A program made the translations under genes and the position numbers. From assembly GCA_021298085.1 (NCBI GenBank), contig JAJTDE010000021.1:1-39958 (forward strand): a stretch of DNA of 39,958 nucleotides, given 5' to 3'. The notes beneath the pieces were generated by a model. It did not search any database. It was not told where the DNA came from and saw only the letters and a program-made list of their open reading frames with translations. This DNA is from Rubrivivax sp. GTDB taxonomy: Bacteria > Pseudomonadota > Gammaproteobacteria > Burkholderiales > Burkholderiaceae_C. Positions 15,589 to 27,000 of the stretch are shown here, in pieces (the stretch's first letter is position 1; each line of letters starts with the position of its first letter).

Positions 15589-15942
15589 ATGAACGCCACC
15601 CGCATCGCCTCTGCCGCCGCCTTTGTCGCCCTGACCACCCTGAGCCTCGCCGGCACCTCCACCGCCTTGGCCCAGGAAGCCACGTTCGAGCCTGTTCCAG
15701 CATCCACCTCGTCGCTGACGCGGGCCCAGGTGCAGGCTGACCTCTTCAAGGCACGCGCCAACGGCACCAGCCGCTTTGGCAGCGCGGGCTACATCGAGCC
15801 CCTGCGCAACAGCCGTGCCCGTGAAGCCGTGCATGCCGAGACGCTGGCCGCCATTGCCGATGGCGAAGCCCGTGCCATCCAGTCCGAGGTCTATGCCTGG
15901 ACACCCGCCAACACCACCGTCCGTCTGGCCCGTGCCCGCTGA
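15589..15942 (+). CDS. DUF4148 exported protein (copy 1)
   Basis: This 117-residue protein has an N-terminal signal peptide (ASAAAFVALTTLSLAGTSTA, predicted cleavage after ALA-Q near residue 29). The short mature domain has the DUF4148 pattern SSLTRAQVQADLFKARANG, GYIEPL and REAVHAETLAAI. The ATG at 15589 follows an AAAGGA-type ribosome site; a TTG seven codons upstream (15568) is less likely. DUF4148 proteins are abundant in Burkholderiales, often in tandem, and have no assigned function. A paralogue follows 51 bp downstream. Confidence 0.85.
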   Translation: MNATRIASAAAFVALTTLSLAGTSTALAQEATFEPVPASTSSLTRAQVQADLFKARANGTSRFGSAGYIEPLRNSRAREAVHAETLAAIADGEARAIQSEVYAWTPANTTVRLARAR

Positions 15943-15993
15943 GACCGGCTGACGGCCACTCCCATCCTTGAACCCATCTGGAAAGACACGATC

Positions 15994-16362
15994 ATGAACC
16001 TCGTCAAGCTCACTGCCATCGCCGCCTATGCCACCATCGCCATGGGCGCCACCTCGGCCGCACTGGCCCAGGAAGCCACGCCTGAACCGCTGAACGTCAC
16101 CAGCGCGGCGTCATCGCTCAGCCGCGCCGACGTCCTGGCCGAGTTGGCACGCGCCACGGCCGCCGGCGGCCTGGATTACGCCACCAACGGGTATATCCAG
16201 CCGCTGAAGAGCACGGCCTCGCGCGCGGCTGTCATCGCCGAGGTGCGTGAAGCAGCCCGCTCAGGCGAACTCGCCGCCATCCAGGCAGAAGCCTATGGCC
16301 ACGCCCCGGTGGTGGCGGTCAAGGCACCCCAGGCCGCACCGGCCTGGGTGGCGCTGAGGTAA
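15994..16362 (+). CDS. DUF4148 exported protein (copy 2)
   Basis: The 122-residue paralogue of the preceding gene has the same plan: a signal peptide ending ALAQEATPEP, then SSLSRADVLAELARATAAGG, GYIQPL, and SRAAVIAEVREAARSGELAA. Both proteins share the junction ALAQEAT and the order of motifs, which indicates tandem duplication followed by divergence. It ends 8 bp before the convergent LacI gene. Function is unknown; the mature protein should be periplasmic. Confidence 0.85.
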   Translation: MNLVKLTAIAAYATIAMGATSAALAQEATPEPLNVTSAASSLSRADVLAELARATAAGGLDYATNGYIQPLKSTASRAAVIAEVREAARSGELAAIQAEAYGHAPVVAVKAPQAAPAWVALR

Positions 16363-16369
16363 GCGGGCC

Positions 16370-17482
16370 TCAGGCCGCTGTCGGCCGGGTGCTCTCGCGC
16401 CGCACCAGTTCGGTCGGCAGCTGAAGAGGGGACAGCTTCTCGCCCCCGACGATGCGCAGCAGAGCCTGCACCATCTCGGCACCCGCGGCTTCGATCGACT
16501 GGCGCACGGTCGTCAGCGCCGGGTGCAGCAGCCTGGCCAGCGCCACGTCGTCGTAGCCCACCACGGGCACCTGGGCAGGCACCTGCAGGCCCCGTGCAAC
16601 CAGGGCGTTGATGGCGGTCATCGCCAGCAGGTCAGAACAGGCAAACACGCCGTCGAAGGCACCGGCCGGGGTGCTGTGCTGGCCCACCCGGCGCTCGATC
16701 GTCGGGCGCGCCAGATCGGCCTCGAAGGGCACGGGCAGGACGAGTTGGTCCTGGCTCGGTATGCCCCGCTGCTGCAGCGCGTGGCGGTGCCCCTCCAGGC
16801 GCCGCGCCACTTCGGGCAGTTCCGGGTCTCCGATGAACAGGATGCGCTGGCAGCCGTTGTCCAGCAGGTGTTCGGTGGCCATGCGGCCGCCGGCCTCGTT
16901 GTCGCTGCCCACGGTGCAGTAGAGCTGGCCCGCGAGCTTGGCGCCCCACACCACCATCGGAACCTGTCTCAGCGCCAGTGCGTTGAGCTGGTCATGGTGG
17001 TGCCACTGGCCGATCATCAGGATGCCGAGCGCCCGCCCGGTGTCCACCAGGTGGCCGGCCTGGTCCAGCTGTTCGGCGCTGACCCGCGACAGCAGCAGTT
17101 CGTAGCCCTGGTCGGTGGCGGCATCGGCAATCGAACCCATCAGCGCCAGGAAAAACGGGTCGCTGATGTGCTGTCGGCTTTCCGGGTCAAAGGGGATGAC
17201 CAGGCCGATGGTGCGGTTGTGCCCCAGGCGCAGGCTTTGCGCGCCCACGTTGATGGAGTAGTTCAGCGAACGGGCAATCTCGACGATGCGACCGCGCGTC
17301 TCGGCGTTGATCAGCGTGCTGCCTGCCAGGGCGCGCGACACGGTGGAGACGGACACACCGGCCAACCTGGCCACGTCCACCATCTGGGGCCGGACGGCGG
17401 GTCTGCCGGGTTCGCGCAGCGCCGCGGGGCTGCTGCCGGTGGCGGCAGGGACGGCGGTGGAGCGGGTTTTGCGGCTGGGCAT
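16370..17482 (-). CDS. LacI-family transcriptional regulator, probable sugar-utilisation repressor
   Basis: From the ATG at 17482 the product is 370 residues. A basic, low-complexity N-terminal arm of about 33 residues precedes the LacI helix-turn-helix ([20 protein letters not shown], residues 34-53) and hinge helix. The effector domain has typical blocks IGLVIPF, VVWGAKL and [18 protein letters not shown], then [21 protein letters not shown] (the segment [13 protein letters not shown] being conserved). The frame extends 62 codons upstream without coding character. It is divergent from an MFS sugar transporter, and an operator-like motif in the shared region also occurs upstream of sucrose phosphorylase. 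Sucrose or a related sugar is therefore a plausible effector, by inference. Confidence 0.92.
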   Translation of the reverse strand: MPSRKTRSTAVPAATGSSPAALREPGRPAVRPQMVDVARLAGVSVSTVSRALAGSTLINAETRGRIVEIARSLNYSINVGAQSLRLGHNRTIGLVIPFDPESRQHISDPFFLALMGSIADAATDQGYELLLSRVSAEQLDQAGHLVDTGRALGILMIGQWHHHDQLNALALRQVPMVVWGAKLAGQLYCTVGSDNEAGGRMATEHLLDNGCQRILFIGDPELPEVARRLEGHRHALQQRGIPSQDQLVLPVPFEADLARPTIERRVGQHSTPAGAFDGVFACSDLLAMTAINALVARGLQVPAQVPVVGYDDVALARLLHPALTTVRQSIEAAGAEMVQALLRIVGGEKLSPLQLPTELVRRESTRPTAA

Positions 17483-17686
17483 GGCGCGAAGAGAGCTCGG
17501 TAACGGGTGAGGAAAGCGGTGCGGCAAGCCCGCGCGGGCGGATGGCAAAGTTTCTGTCAGGCATTGCGCAGGCGTTTGCAGGGTTTTCAGCAGCGCGGTG
17601 CAGGGTACGGTTTCCCCGGCGCAACGGGCCAGGGACGACTTCTCCAGTTGGCCGCCGCCGATGGCCACGCTTCGGGCTGGCCCTCA

Positions 17687-17715
17687 TTGCAATCGTTTGC
17701 CAACTCCGAGATGAT
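17687..17715 (+). promoter_or_regulatory. Operator-like motif and promoter upstream of the MFS sugar transporter
   Basis: TTGCAATCGTTTGCCAA (17687-17703) is a CG-centred imperfect palindrome; the inner 12 bases match their complement at 10 positions, as LacI-family operators do. The TTGCAA also serves as a -35, with GATGAT 17 bp downstream as a -10. The MFS start lies 32 bp further on. The half-site TTGCAATCG is repeated upstream of sucrose phosphorylase at the same place in the promoter. Confidence 0.5.
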
Positions 17716-17747
17716 AGGCCGTTGCCCTCCACTACCGCCGCCCGACC

Positions 17748-19082
17748 ATGAGCCCTGACACCTCCAAGCCCCTGTTGACGGCAGGGCAGATCGTGAAGAT
17801 GAACGTGGGCTTCCTGGGCCTGCAGTTCAGCTTCGGTCTTCAGCAGGCCAACATGAGCCCGATCTGGGCCTACCTGGGCGCGGACTACGCCAACATTCCC
17901 TGGCTCAACCTGGCTGGGCCGGTCACAGGCCTGCTGGTGCAGCCCATCGTCGGCGCCATGAGCGACCGCACCCTCACGCGTTACGGCCGCCGCACCCCGT
18001 ACTTCCTGATCGGTGCCATCCTGTGTTCGCTGGCGCTGCTGGCCATGCCCTACAGCCCGGCGCTGTGGGTGGCCGCCAGCCTGCTGTGGATCCTGGACGC
18101 CGCCAACAACATCACCATGGAGCCCTACCGCGCCTACGTGAAGGACCGCCTGCGCGACGAGCAGCAGCCCGCCGGCTTCCTGACGCAGAGCGCCTTCACC
18201 GGCCTGGCGCAGACGCTCAGTTTTGCGGCGCCCACGCTGCTGATCGCCGGCTTTGGCATGAGCCTGCATTCGGTGGACGCCAACAACATCCCGCATGTCA
18301 CCAAGGTGGCCTTCCTGATTGGCGCGGTGCTGTCCATCACCACCATCCTGTATTCGGTGTTCAGCGTGCGTGAACTGCCGCTCACCGAAGCCCAGAAGGC
18401 CGAGATCCGCCGCAAGCCGGTCGGGGTTGTCGCCACGCTGCGCGAAATCTGGGATGCCATCCTGGCGATGCCCCACGCGATGCGCCAGCTGGCGGTGATG
18501 AAGCTGTGCCAGTGGTTCGGCATGGCCTGCTACTGGCAGTATGTGTCGCTGTCCATTGCCAAGGGCCTCTTCAACACGACCGATCCGACGTCGGCCGCCT
18601 TCCGCGAGGCGATGAAGCTCAACGGCGAAGCCGGTGCCTTCAGCAACGCCATCGCCTGCCTCGCAGCGCTGGCCATGATCCCCTTGAGCCGCCGGCTTGG
18701 CGCCAAGCCTGTCCACGCGGTGAGCCTGCTGCTGGGCGGTGCCGGCATGCTGGCCATCACCAACGCGTCCAGCACCACCACGGTGTTTGTGGCGATGGTG
18801 GGCATCGGCCTGGCCTGGGGCAGCATCATGGGCAATTCCTACATCATGCTGGCGCGCAGCATCCCGCCGGAGCGCACGGGTGTCTACATGGGCATCTTCA
18901 ACATGATGATCGTGATCCCGATGCTGATCCAGAGCGCCTTTGTGGCCACGAGCTACAAGACGCTGCTGGGCAGCGACCCCCGCAACGCCTTGATGCTGGG
19001 GGGGATCATGATGGTCTTCGGGGCGCTGGCCGCGTTGTGGGTCAAGGTGCCCAAGGCCGGGGAAGCCCCGGCGGCGGCCTGA
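17748..19082 (+). CDS. MFS sugar transporter (sucrose/maltose-type, GPH-like)
   Basis: This 444-residue inner-membrane protein has about 12 hydrophobic segments. The N-terminal region GFLGLQFSFGLQQANMSPIW and the loop MSDRTLTRYGRRTPYFLIGA (the MFS motif A variant of the glycoside-pentoside-hexuronide/sucrose transporter group) identify it. In other proteobacteria, homologues sit beside maltose or sucrose enzymes and act as sugar/proton symporters. It is divergent from a LacI regulator. Shared operator-like DNA links it to sucrose phosphorylase at 38253-39791, so sucrose is the favoured substrate, with maltose the main alternative. Confidence 0.88.
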   Translation: MSPDTSKPLLTAGQIVKMNVGFLGLQFSFGLQQANMSPIWAYLGADYANIPWLNLAGPVTGLLVQPIVGAMSDRTLTRYGRRTPYFLIGAILCSLALLAMPYSPALWVAASLLWILDAANNITMEPYRAYVKDRLRDEQQPAGFLTQSAFTGLAQTLSFAAPTLLIAGFGMSLHSVDANNIPHVTKVAFLIGAVLSITTILYSVFSVRELPLTEAQKAEIRRKPVGVVATLREIWDAILAMPHAMRQLAVMKLCQWFGMACYWQYVSLSIAKGLFNTTDPTSAAFREAMKLNGEAGAFSNAIACLAALAMIPLSRRLGAKPVHAVSLLLGGAGMLAITNASSTTTVFVAMVGIGLAWGSIMGNSYIMLARSIPPERTGVYMGIFNMMIVIPMLIQSAFVATSYKTLLGSDPRNALMLGGIMMVFGALAALWVKVPKAGEAPAAA

Positions 19083-19092
19083 GCCGGGGGCG

Positions 19093-19131
19093 GCCGCCGT
19101 CGGGGCCCGGCAGGGCCTGCCGACAGGCGGC
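19093..19131. terminator. Hairpin between convergent genes, possible bidirectional terminator
   Basis: The outer stem GCCGCC/GGCGGC (19093-19098 with 19126-19131) and inner pairs TCGG/CCGA enclose a further CGGCAGG/CCTGCCG repeat. It lies exactly between the stops of the MFS gene (+) and the binding-protein gene (-). There is no U-tract on either strand, so termination is uncertain. Confidence 0.35.
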
Positions 19132-19141
19132 GTGCCGTCAC

Positions 19142-19890
19142 CTAGGCCGCTGTCGCCACCCCGGCGCCCTGCACACCATGGCGTTGCAGGGCTGCGGCCA
19201 CAAAGCCGCTGGCCTTCATGTCTTCCACAAACTGGGCGAGCGCAGCGCCCACCGCGGCGTCACGCGTCTTGGGCACACCCATCGCCTGCTGGATCACCAT
19301 GAAGTGACTCGGCAGCAGGCGGTGCCCCGGAAAGCGTGCGAGGTCAGCCTCCAGCTGCTGTCGAACGCCCGCGGCCACCGTGTGCCCCTGCTCGGCAAAG
19401 GTCTGCACCACCGCCTGTGAGCTGGCTGCGCGCACCAGCGTGGCGTGGCGGATCTCGCGGCTGAGGTAAAGGTCGTAGGCGCTGCCCTGGCCCACGACGA
19501 TGTGGTGGCCCGCACGGTCGACCTCGTCATTGGCCTGCAGCGGGCTGTCCTGCCGCACCGCGTAGGCGCCTTGGATCAACAGGTAGGGTGCAGTGAAGCG
19601 GATGCCGGCGCCGCGCACCGGGTCGACCGCAACGAAGCCGATGTCGGCCTGCGCGTCGGTGACCGCGGCCACGGATTCGGCGGCCACCTTGACGATCTGG
19701 AAGGACAGGGGCAGGCCCAGGCGCTCGGCATACGCGTGGGCCAGGTCCACCGAGACGCCTTCGGGCTGACCCTGGGTATTCAGGTGCACCAGCAGCGGGT
19801 TGCCCAGGTTGAGCGCCACCCGCAGGGTGCCCGTGGGTGCGGTGAGAGCGCGCAAGGTGTCCAGGCTGGGGCCGGCTGGGGGATGGGTGT

Positions 19891-19894
<4 letters not shown>
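19142..19894 (-). CDS. Family-3 (amino-acid-type) solute-binding domain protein without signal peptide
   Basis: The 250-residue protein resembles polar amino-acid binding proteins (SBP family 3): LRVALNLGNPLLVHL, GVSVDLAHAYAERLGLPLSF, ADIGFVAVDPVRGAGIRFTAPYLLI and GAYAVR are the usual consecutive blocks. The N-terminus (MNTHPPAGPSLDTLRAL) has no hydrophobic signal. Its start overlaps the stop of the sugar ABC ATPase by four bases, so it is the last gene of that operon. A sugar importer does not need a family-3 protein, because a sugar-type binding protein is already encoded upstream. A cytoplasmic sensing or enzymatic role is possible but unproven. Confidence 0.82.
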
Positions 19895-20952
<1,058 letters not shown>

Positions 20953-21025
20953 GCTGAATGTCCTGTGGTGTGCGGGGTGTGCGCGATACGGCGACTTGGA
21001 GGTGTGGCCGGTTGGACGCGCGGTG

Positions 21026-21856
21026 TCACTTCACCGCGCCCGCGGTGAGGCCAGCGATCAGTTGCCGTGAGGCCACGGCAAACAGCACCAGCAGGGGCAG
21101 GGTGGCAATGGCCGAACCGGCCATCAACGCGCCCCACTCGGTGTTGACAGGGCTCTGCAGCGTGCGCAGTGCCAGCGGCACGGTGAAGTTTTCCAGGCTG
21201 CGCATCACCACCAGCGGGCCGATGAAGTTGTTCCATGAGCCGATGAAGGTGACGAGCCCCAAGGTGCCCAACGCGGGTTTCATCAGGGGCAGCACGATGC
21301 GCCAGTAGATGGCAAATTCGCCGCAGCCGTCCATGCGCGCCGCCTCGATCAGCTCCCGCGGGACGGCGCTGGTGGCGAACTGCCGCATCAGGAAGATGCC
21401 GAAGGCACTGGCTGCGCCGGGGATGTAGAGCGCGCGGTGCTGATCGATCCAGCCCAGCACGTCCATGATCATGAAGGTGGGGATCATGTTCATGAACGAG
21501 GGCAGCAGCATGGTGGCCATGACGACCGTGAACAGCGCCTGCTTGAAGCGGAATTCCATCAGCGCGAAGGCGTAGCCCGCCATCGAGCAGAAGAGCAGGG
21601 TGAGCACGGTGGAGGCCAGCGCGACATACAGGCTCCAGCCCAGGTTGCGCCAGAAGGGCAGCTTGTCGGTGAGGATGCCCAGGTTGGCCAGCAGATGGTC
21701 GCCGAACCACAGCGGTGGCGGCAGGTTGTAGATGGCTGAGCGAGGCTGCGTGGCAAACACGAACATGAAGTAGAAGGGCGCCAACATGATCAGTGCGCCG
21801 ACGCCCACCAGGGCGTAGGCGGCCCAGGGGGCCAGGCGTTCGGTGTGGCGTGTCAT
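21026..21856 (-). CDS. Sugar ABC transporter permease (MalG/UgpE type)
   Basis: This 276-residue inner-membrane permease has six hydrophobic segments, beginning with AYALVGVGALIMLAPFYFMF. The ATPase-docking EAA loop is present as EAARMDGCGEFAIYWRIVLPL (EAARMDG with the trailing IVLPL). The tail is ASRQLIAGLTAGAVK, a usual MalG-group ending. The frame is open 11 codons further up, but the ATG at 21856 overlaps the preceding permease stop in an ATGA and gives a normal N-terminus. It forms the membrane channel with the adjacent permease. Confidence 0.93.
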   Translation of the reverse strand: MTRHTERLAPWAAYALVGVGALIMLAPFYFMFVFATQPRSAIYNLPPPLWFGDHLLANLGILTDKLPFWRNLGWSLYVALASTVLTLLFCSMAGYAFALMEFRFKQALFTVVMATMLLPSFMNMIPTFMIMDVLGWIDQHRALYIPGAASAFGIFLMRQFATSAVPRELIEAARMDGCGEFAIYWRIVLPLMKPALGTLGLVTFIGSWNNFIGPLVVMRSLENFTVPLALRTLQSPVNTEWGALMAGSAIATLPLLVLFAVASRQLIAGLTAGAVK

Positions 21857-22752
21857 GTGCGGGGCTTGAACGCGCGGTTGGTCAGCCAAGTCATCAGCGC
21901 CACGGCCACAAACAGCAGCCAGGACATCGCGCTGGCGCCGCCGAAGTCATTGAAATCGAAGGCCATGCGGTAGAGGTAGACGGCCGAGGTCAAGCCAGCC
22001 TGGTCGGGCCCACCGTTGCCGCCCGTGAGGATGAATGGCTCCTCGAACAGCTGCAAGCCACCGATCACGCTGAGCGTCACGCCAAAGAAGATCATCGGCT
22101 TCAAGCTGGGCAGCGTGATGTGGAAGAACTGCTGCAGCCGCCCGGCACCGTCCATCGTCGCGGCCTCGTAGAGGTCTTTCGGGATGGTCTGCAACGCCGC
22201 CAGGTACAGCACCAGGTTGAAGCCGAGGTAGCGCCAGAAGACGATGAAGGCCACTGCAGGCTTGATGTTCTCGGGGCGGTCCAGCCAGTCGATCGGCTCC
22301 AGCCCGAAGGCGGCCTGCAATGCCGCATTGATCAGCCCGAAGTCCTTCGAGAACAGCGAGCTGAACATGATCGCGATGGCCACCGTGGAGGTGATGTAGG
22401 GCAGGAAATAGGCCCCAGCCACCCCGTCGCGCAAGCGCTTGAAGGAGGTGTGGATGAACACGGCCAACGGGATGGCCACCAGGTGCTGTGGGACGCCGGC
22501 CGCCAGGGCCAGCCAGAGGGTGTTCTTCAGTGACTTCCAGAACCATTCGTCCTGCACCGCAAAGGCAAAGTTGGCCAGGCCCACAAACTCCATCGCGTCG
22601 AGCCCGCTGGTGGGCTCCCAGGACTGGAACGCGAGGTAGAGCGAGAACAGCAGCGGAAACACCCCGAACACCGCAAACAGGATCAGGAAGGGGCTGATGA
22701 AGACGTAGGGCGCCCAGCGTGGCGAGAGTCGGAGGAGGGCGGGCCAGCGCAT
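21853..22752 (-). CDS. Sugar ABC transporter permease (MalF/UgpA type)
   Basis: The 299-residue permease begins RWAPYVFISPFLILFAVFGV, the standard first membrane helix of the UgpA/LacF group. It continues with SLYLAFQSW, the NTLWLAL helix and the EAA loop EAATMDGAGRLQQFFHITLP. The ATG at 22752 leaves 28 bp to the upstream binding-protein gene; in-frame starts further up would overlap that gene and add an uncharacteristic tail. With the downstream permease and ATPase it makes a complete carbohydrate importer. Confidence 0.93.
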   Translation of the reverse strand: MRWPALLRLSPRWAPYVFISPFLILFAVFGVFPLLFSLYLAFQSWEPTSGLDAMEFVGLANFAFAVQDEWFWKSLKNTLWLALAAGVPQHLVAIPLAVFIHTSFKRLRDGVAGAYFLPYITSTVAIAIMFSSLFSKDFGLINAALQAAFGLEPIDWLDRPENIKPAVAFIVFWRYLGFNLVLYLAALQTIPKDLYEAATMDGAGRLQQFFHITLPSLKPMIFFGVTLSVIGGLQLFEEPFILTGGNGGPDQAGLTSAVYLYRMAFDFNDFGGASAMSWLLFVAVALMTWLTNRAFKPRT

Positions 22753-22780
22753 GGTGGGTGAGGTGTGTTCTGTGGGCGGT

Positions 22781-24082
22781 TCAGCGCGTGGCACGGCGCA
22801 CCAGCAGCCGTTCGGCATCGGCCAGTGCCTGCTGAATGTTCTTGCCGTGATCCAGCACGTTGCCCAGCTCGGCGTTCATCACTTCGTCGGCAAAATTGTT
22901 CTGCTTGTGTGGCGGTGTGGCCATGATCTGGCGGGCCGCGTCGCGCCACAGCAAGCGCCCTGGCTGGCCGCCGAGAAAGGGCAGGGGTTGCTCGAAGAAG
23001 GGGTCATCCAGCGTGTCGAGCAGCGCGGGGAAGGCGTCCTGCAGCTTGAAGGCTGAAAACTGCTGTTCGCGCTGAAGGGTGAGCCATTGGATCAAGTCCC
23101 AGGCCAGGGCCTTGTTGGCCGAGGCAGATTGCCGGGGGATGGCGTAGTAGGTGCCGCCGTAGCTCACAAAGGTCTGCCCGGGCAACTGCGCCGCGCGCCA
23201 CAGGCCCTTGGTGGCTGGCGCGACGTGATCGGCCATCTGCCCCACCATCCAGGCGCCTCCCAGCTCGGTGGCCAGCGTGCCCCGCCTGAAGCCCTCGGCC
23301 CACTCGTTGGACCATGTCCTGATGCGTGCGTCCAGCTTCAGCTGGCGCACACGGCGGGCGAGCTCGAAGGCCCGCACAAACCGCGGGGAGTTGACGAGTA
23401 CGCGCGAGTCCTTGTCAAAGTACACCCCCTCGCCCGGTTGCATGCCGCTGCGCTGCGCGATGTCCTTGACCAGCACTGCGTTGGAGATCAGGTAGGCACC
23501 GGTGGTGGCCTTGAGCCGGATGCCGGCGTCGATGTAGGCATCCCATGAGGGGGTCAGATCGTCCGCTGACAGGCCTGCCTTGGCCAGCAGATCGGCTCGG
23601 TAGAGCAGGGTGCCTGGGCCGATGTCGGTGGGTGCTGCCACCATCTGGCCACGGCTGTTGATGGCCTGGTCGTACGCAAAGGGCACAAAGCGCGAACGGA
23701 AGCGGCCGATGTCGTAAGGCGACTGGGCCAGGTCATCCAGACCACGGCCTGGCGCAAAGCGGCCCAGGAAGCTGGATTCGAGCGCCATCACGTCGGGCAG
23801 CCGCACCGCGGTGGACAGCGCGGTGGTCATGGCGGTGTGGTGATCGCCGTACTGGCGGGTGATGATCTGGACATCCACGCCGGGATGCCGGCGTTGCCAG
23901 CCGGGCAATGCTGCCTTGATGATCTGATCCAGCAGCGGGAAGACGGCGACGATCAGCTGCGGGTGCTTCGGCGCGTCACCGCGTGGCCACGGCCAGGCAT
24001 GCGCGGGCAGTGCAGCCGCAGCACCCCACCCCGCCGCGGCTGCGAGGATTCGGCGCCTATCGGGTGCGGAGTTGCGGTTCAC
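22781..24082 (-). CDS. Sugar ABC transporter substrate-binding protein
   Basis: This is a 433-residue family-1 solute-binding protein from a GTG at 24082 that overlaps the preceding stop (GTGA). The N-terminus DRRRILAAAAGWGAAAALPAHA reads as a signal peptide with an arginine cluster that could use Tat, cleaved near AHA. The body has LPDVMALESSFLGRFA, PTDIGPGTLLYRADLLAKAG and GGAWMVGQMADH, then SYGGTYYAIPRQSASANKALAWDLIQWL (core GGTYYAIPRQS). All are typical of oligosaccharide-binding proteins of this class. The bound sugar is not evident. Position between the large carbohydrate enzyme and the permeases supports a shared substrate. Confidence 0.9.
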   Translation of the reverse strand: MNRNSAPDRRRILAAAAGWGAAAALPAHAWPWPRGDAPKHPQLIVAVFPLLDQIIKAALPGWQRRHPGVDVQIITRQYGDHHTAMTTALSTAVRLPDVMALESSFLGRFAPGRGLDDLAQSPYDIGRFRSRFVPFAYDQAINSRGQMVAAPTDIGPGTLLYRADLLAKAGLSADDLTPSWDAYIDAGIRLKATTGAYLISNAVLVKDIAQRSGMQPGEGVYFDKDSRVLVNSPRFVRAFELARRVRQLKLDARIRTWSNEWAEGFRRGTLATELGGAWMVGQMADHVAPATKGLWRAAQLPGQTFVSYGGTYYAIPRQSASANKALAWDLIQWLTLQREQQFSAFKLQDAFPALLDTLDDPFFEQPLPFLGGQPGRLLWRDAARQIMATPPHKQNNFADEVMNAELGNVLDHGKNIQQALADAERLLVRRATR

Positions 24083-27000
24083 CGGTGTTCTGTGCCGGCC
24101 AGGTCGAGCTCGGCTTCCACGGCGGTGACACCCTGGGGATCGAACGACATCCCCGGGCACTCCTGCCAGATGCCGGCGCGCTGCACCCGAAGCCGCGCAC
24201 GTGATCCGCGTCGGTAGGCATACGGTACGCCGGCCCAGGTGAAGGTGAGTGGGCGTTCCTCAGGCAATTCCTCGCTGTCCAGCAAAACGGGGTCGATGTG
24301 CACCAGCCCTTCACGGACGCGGAGCCCCAGTTCGCCCCAGCGCGTCAGGATCTCTTCCTTGACCTGGCCTGTCATGCCGGGCTGCTGGGCGCCGCCTTCG
24401 CCGGCGGTGTGGCTGTAGGGGTCTGCCGGGAAGGCGCCATAGTCGGCCGCGCTCTTGCGGTAGCCGAGGCCATCGCGTACGCGGCGGTAGAAGGCGCTGA
24501 GGGCGGCCACCTCGGGCGCCCGCGCATCAGCCGCCTTGAACACACACTCCTGAACCGCCAGCAGAAGCTTGGCGACCATGTGCCAGTACACGCAGCCCAG
24601 GCCTTCATAGCCAAACATGGTGCCCGAGCGGCCCGTGAATTCGCGGTGCCGCAGCACCTGTTCGTACAGGTCGGCGAGTTCCACGGCCTCGGCGCCGAGG
24701 TCGGCCGCGGCGCCTTCGACGTCGGCACGGTTGGCTAGGTGGGGTGCAAAGCGCACACATCCGTCACTCTGGGTCTGCAGGAGGTCGGTCCGCTTGGCCG
24801 CCAGCAGGCGCTGGACCAGCGGCCGCGACAGGGCCTCGGCATCCAGGCGGTTGCGTTCCAGAAACCCCGGCAACGGGCGGTCGGGGTAAAGCAGGAAGCT
24901 GTTGTGCCGGGGGCTGAACAGCGGACTGTCGAACAGGCGTTCCAGCAGGGCCACGGCCTCGGCCGCCGTCAGCAGGCCGCTGCTCAGCAGCGCCACCTGG
25001 CCCTCAAGCATGGGGTAGAGCGGCAGCACCTCGGCCTGACCGCCGAAGAAATCGACCAGGCTGTAGCTGTCGAAGAGCCCGTCAGGGCGCCGGCAGCGGC
25101 GCAGGCTGGCGTCCACCAGGGGCAGCAGCGCCACGGCCAGCTGGCGCAGCAGCCCGGCGGGTGCCTCGGCCACCGTGCGGGCAGCGGCGCCCTGGTAAGC
25201 CTGCGCCCGCCAGGTGTCCAGCACCGCACCGGCGCTGTCCAGGAAGGACCGCCGCCCGATGCTGTCGTCCGCCACGGACAACGGCGTCTGCGCCACCAAC
25301 CCGAGGTAGGCGTTCAAGGCCGCCACGGTGGCGCGGCTGCAGGCAAAGGCCTCGCCAGCGGCGGGCAGGTTCACCAGAAACTGCAGGAAGCGGCGCAGGT
25401 GGGCCAGCGTCACCACCGACAGGCCGTTGCCCACCAGCGCATTGTTGGCGTCGTTCCACTCGGGGCGCTGCGTGTTGAGCCACAGGCCGCCGCCCGGCAC
25501 CAGGGTTCCCGCCTTGGCCAGCAGAATGGTGGCCAGTTTCTCGCCCAGGGTGGCCAGCACGGGCTCGCCCTGGGCGTCGCACACCAGCAGGCCATCGGCA
25601 CCGACGGCTGCGGCACGGGCCTTGGCGGCCCGGTGGGCCGCCTGATCGAAGCGCACCGTCGACTTGGGCTGTGCCACCTGATGCGCGTGCGGCTTCAGCC
25701 GGTAGGGCACGTCGGCAAACCCGAAGAGCGGCTGGTTCCACAGGCCTTGCAGCAGGCCTGGGTCATGCGCTTGTCCGGCTTCGAGCAGCTTCAGCAGGTA
25801 GATGACCTGGTGGTCGCCCCAGTAGCCGATGTGGCTCCAGGGGTCGGCCTCGTCTTCCACTTCCCAATCGATGCCATCGCTGCCGATGCGGTAAGGGTTG
25901 TGGCCATCGGGTGTCATGGCGCCCAGGAAGACCGCCAGCATCGAGTTGGCATACCCGGGCTCACTGGGCAGCAGGGCTTCCCAGTTCTGGAAGATGTCGC
26001 GCCAGTTGCCTTCGTAGCTGACCAGGCGTCGGCCGTCCTCGCCGCGCACCCGGATGGTGAAGCGGTTCCAGGGGCGGCTGGGGTCCCCGTGGCGGCGGCT
26101 GAAGGTCAGCGGCAGGTAGCCCAGTACCAGGCGTTCCAGCTGCGCGCCGCCCTGGCGTGCCGCGTGCAGCGCGTCGTCCCGGTGCAGGCGGGCGGGGTGG
26201 TGCGCCAGCAGCCCGGCCAGCCGCTCGCCACTGGCACGATGGCGGCGACGGGCGTGGGCGATGAGTTCGTCGCGGTCGATGTGCTGGCCATCGACAAACA
26301 CGCCGCCGCGCATGATGTTGAAGAGCACGTTGGCCTGGTGGTGCGCCGCGGCCATCGGTGAGGCCGAGTCCTGGAAAGCATCTGCGCGTGCCAGCAGCTC
26401 CGCCAGGCCTTCCGCGTTGCGTGCGCGGGCGGCGGCGATGTCTGCCGTCGAGCCTGCACCGCTGCCCAGTCGGCTGGCGAGGTCAAAGGCCTGGGCTTGT
26501 GACAGCGGGCTGTCGACCACCTGGTGCCAGTGCAGGCCCGTCTCGTGGGCGGTGGCGTCGAAGCTGACGAGGAATGCACTGCGCCGGCCGCGTGTCAGCG
26601 GTTCCGACACCACGGCGTCGCCCCGGCAGAACGCGTCGACCTGGTGTGCCGACAACAGGGTGCGGGCACCTTCTGGCGCGCCGGCGTGCCAGGCGGCCAG
26701 GGCGTGAAAGGATTCCTTGGGTTCGGCCCTGTCCCAGATCTGCGCATACAGCGTGAACAGGCCCAACCGGCCTTGGGCGTGCAGCTCGTTCCATTTGTAA
26801 GCGTCTGTCAGGCTGCTCATGCGGCTGGCCAACTCGACGCTCACGCCCGGGGGAACCAGGTTCAGCAGGCCATCCAGCACCCGCACGGGCACCGGGCCCC
26901 GGGGTGCCAGCAGGCTGGCGCTGCGCACCAGGCCCATGCCGGCTGCCGTGAACCACTCGTACTGGAACACCAGCCGTCCAGAGGGGTGTTCTTCCCGAAA

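Noticed and set aside
24739..26361. Long + strand open frame opposite the 1121-residue enzyme
   Set aside because: Gln/Val/His-rich composition typical of antisense frames in GC-rich DNA. The opposite strand has coherent coding signal and operon overlap.
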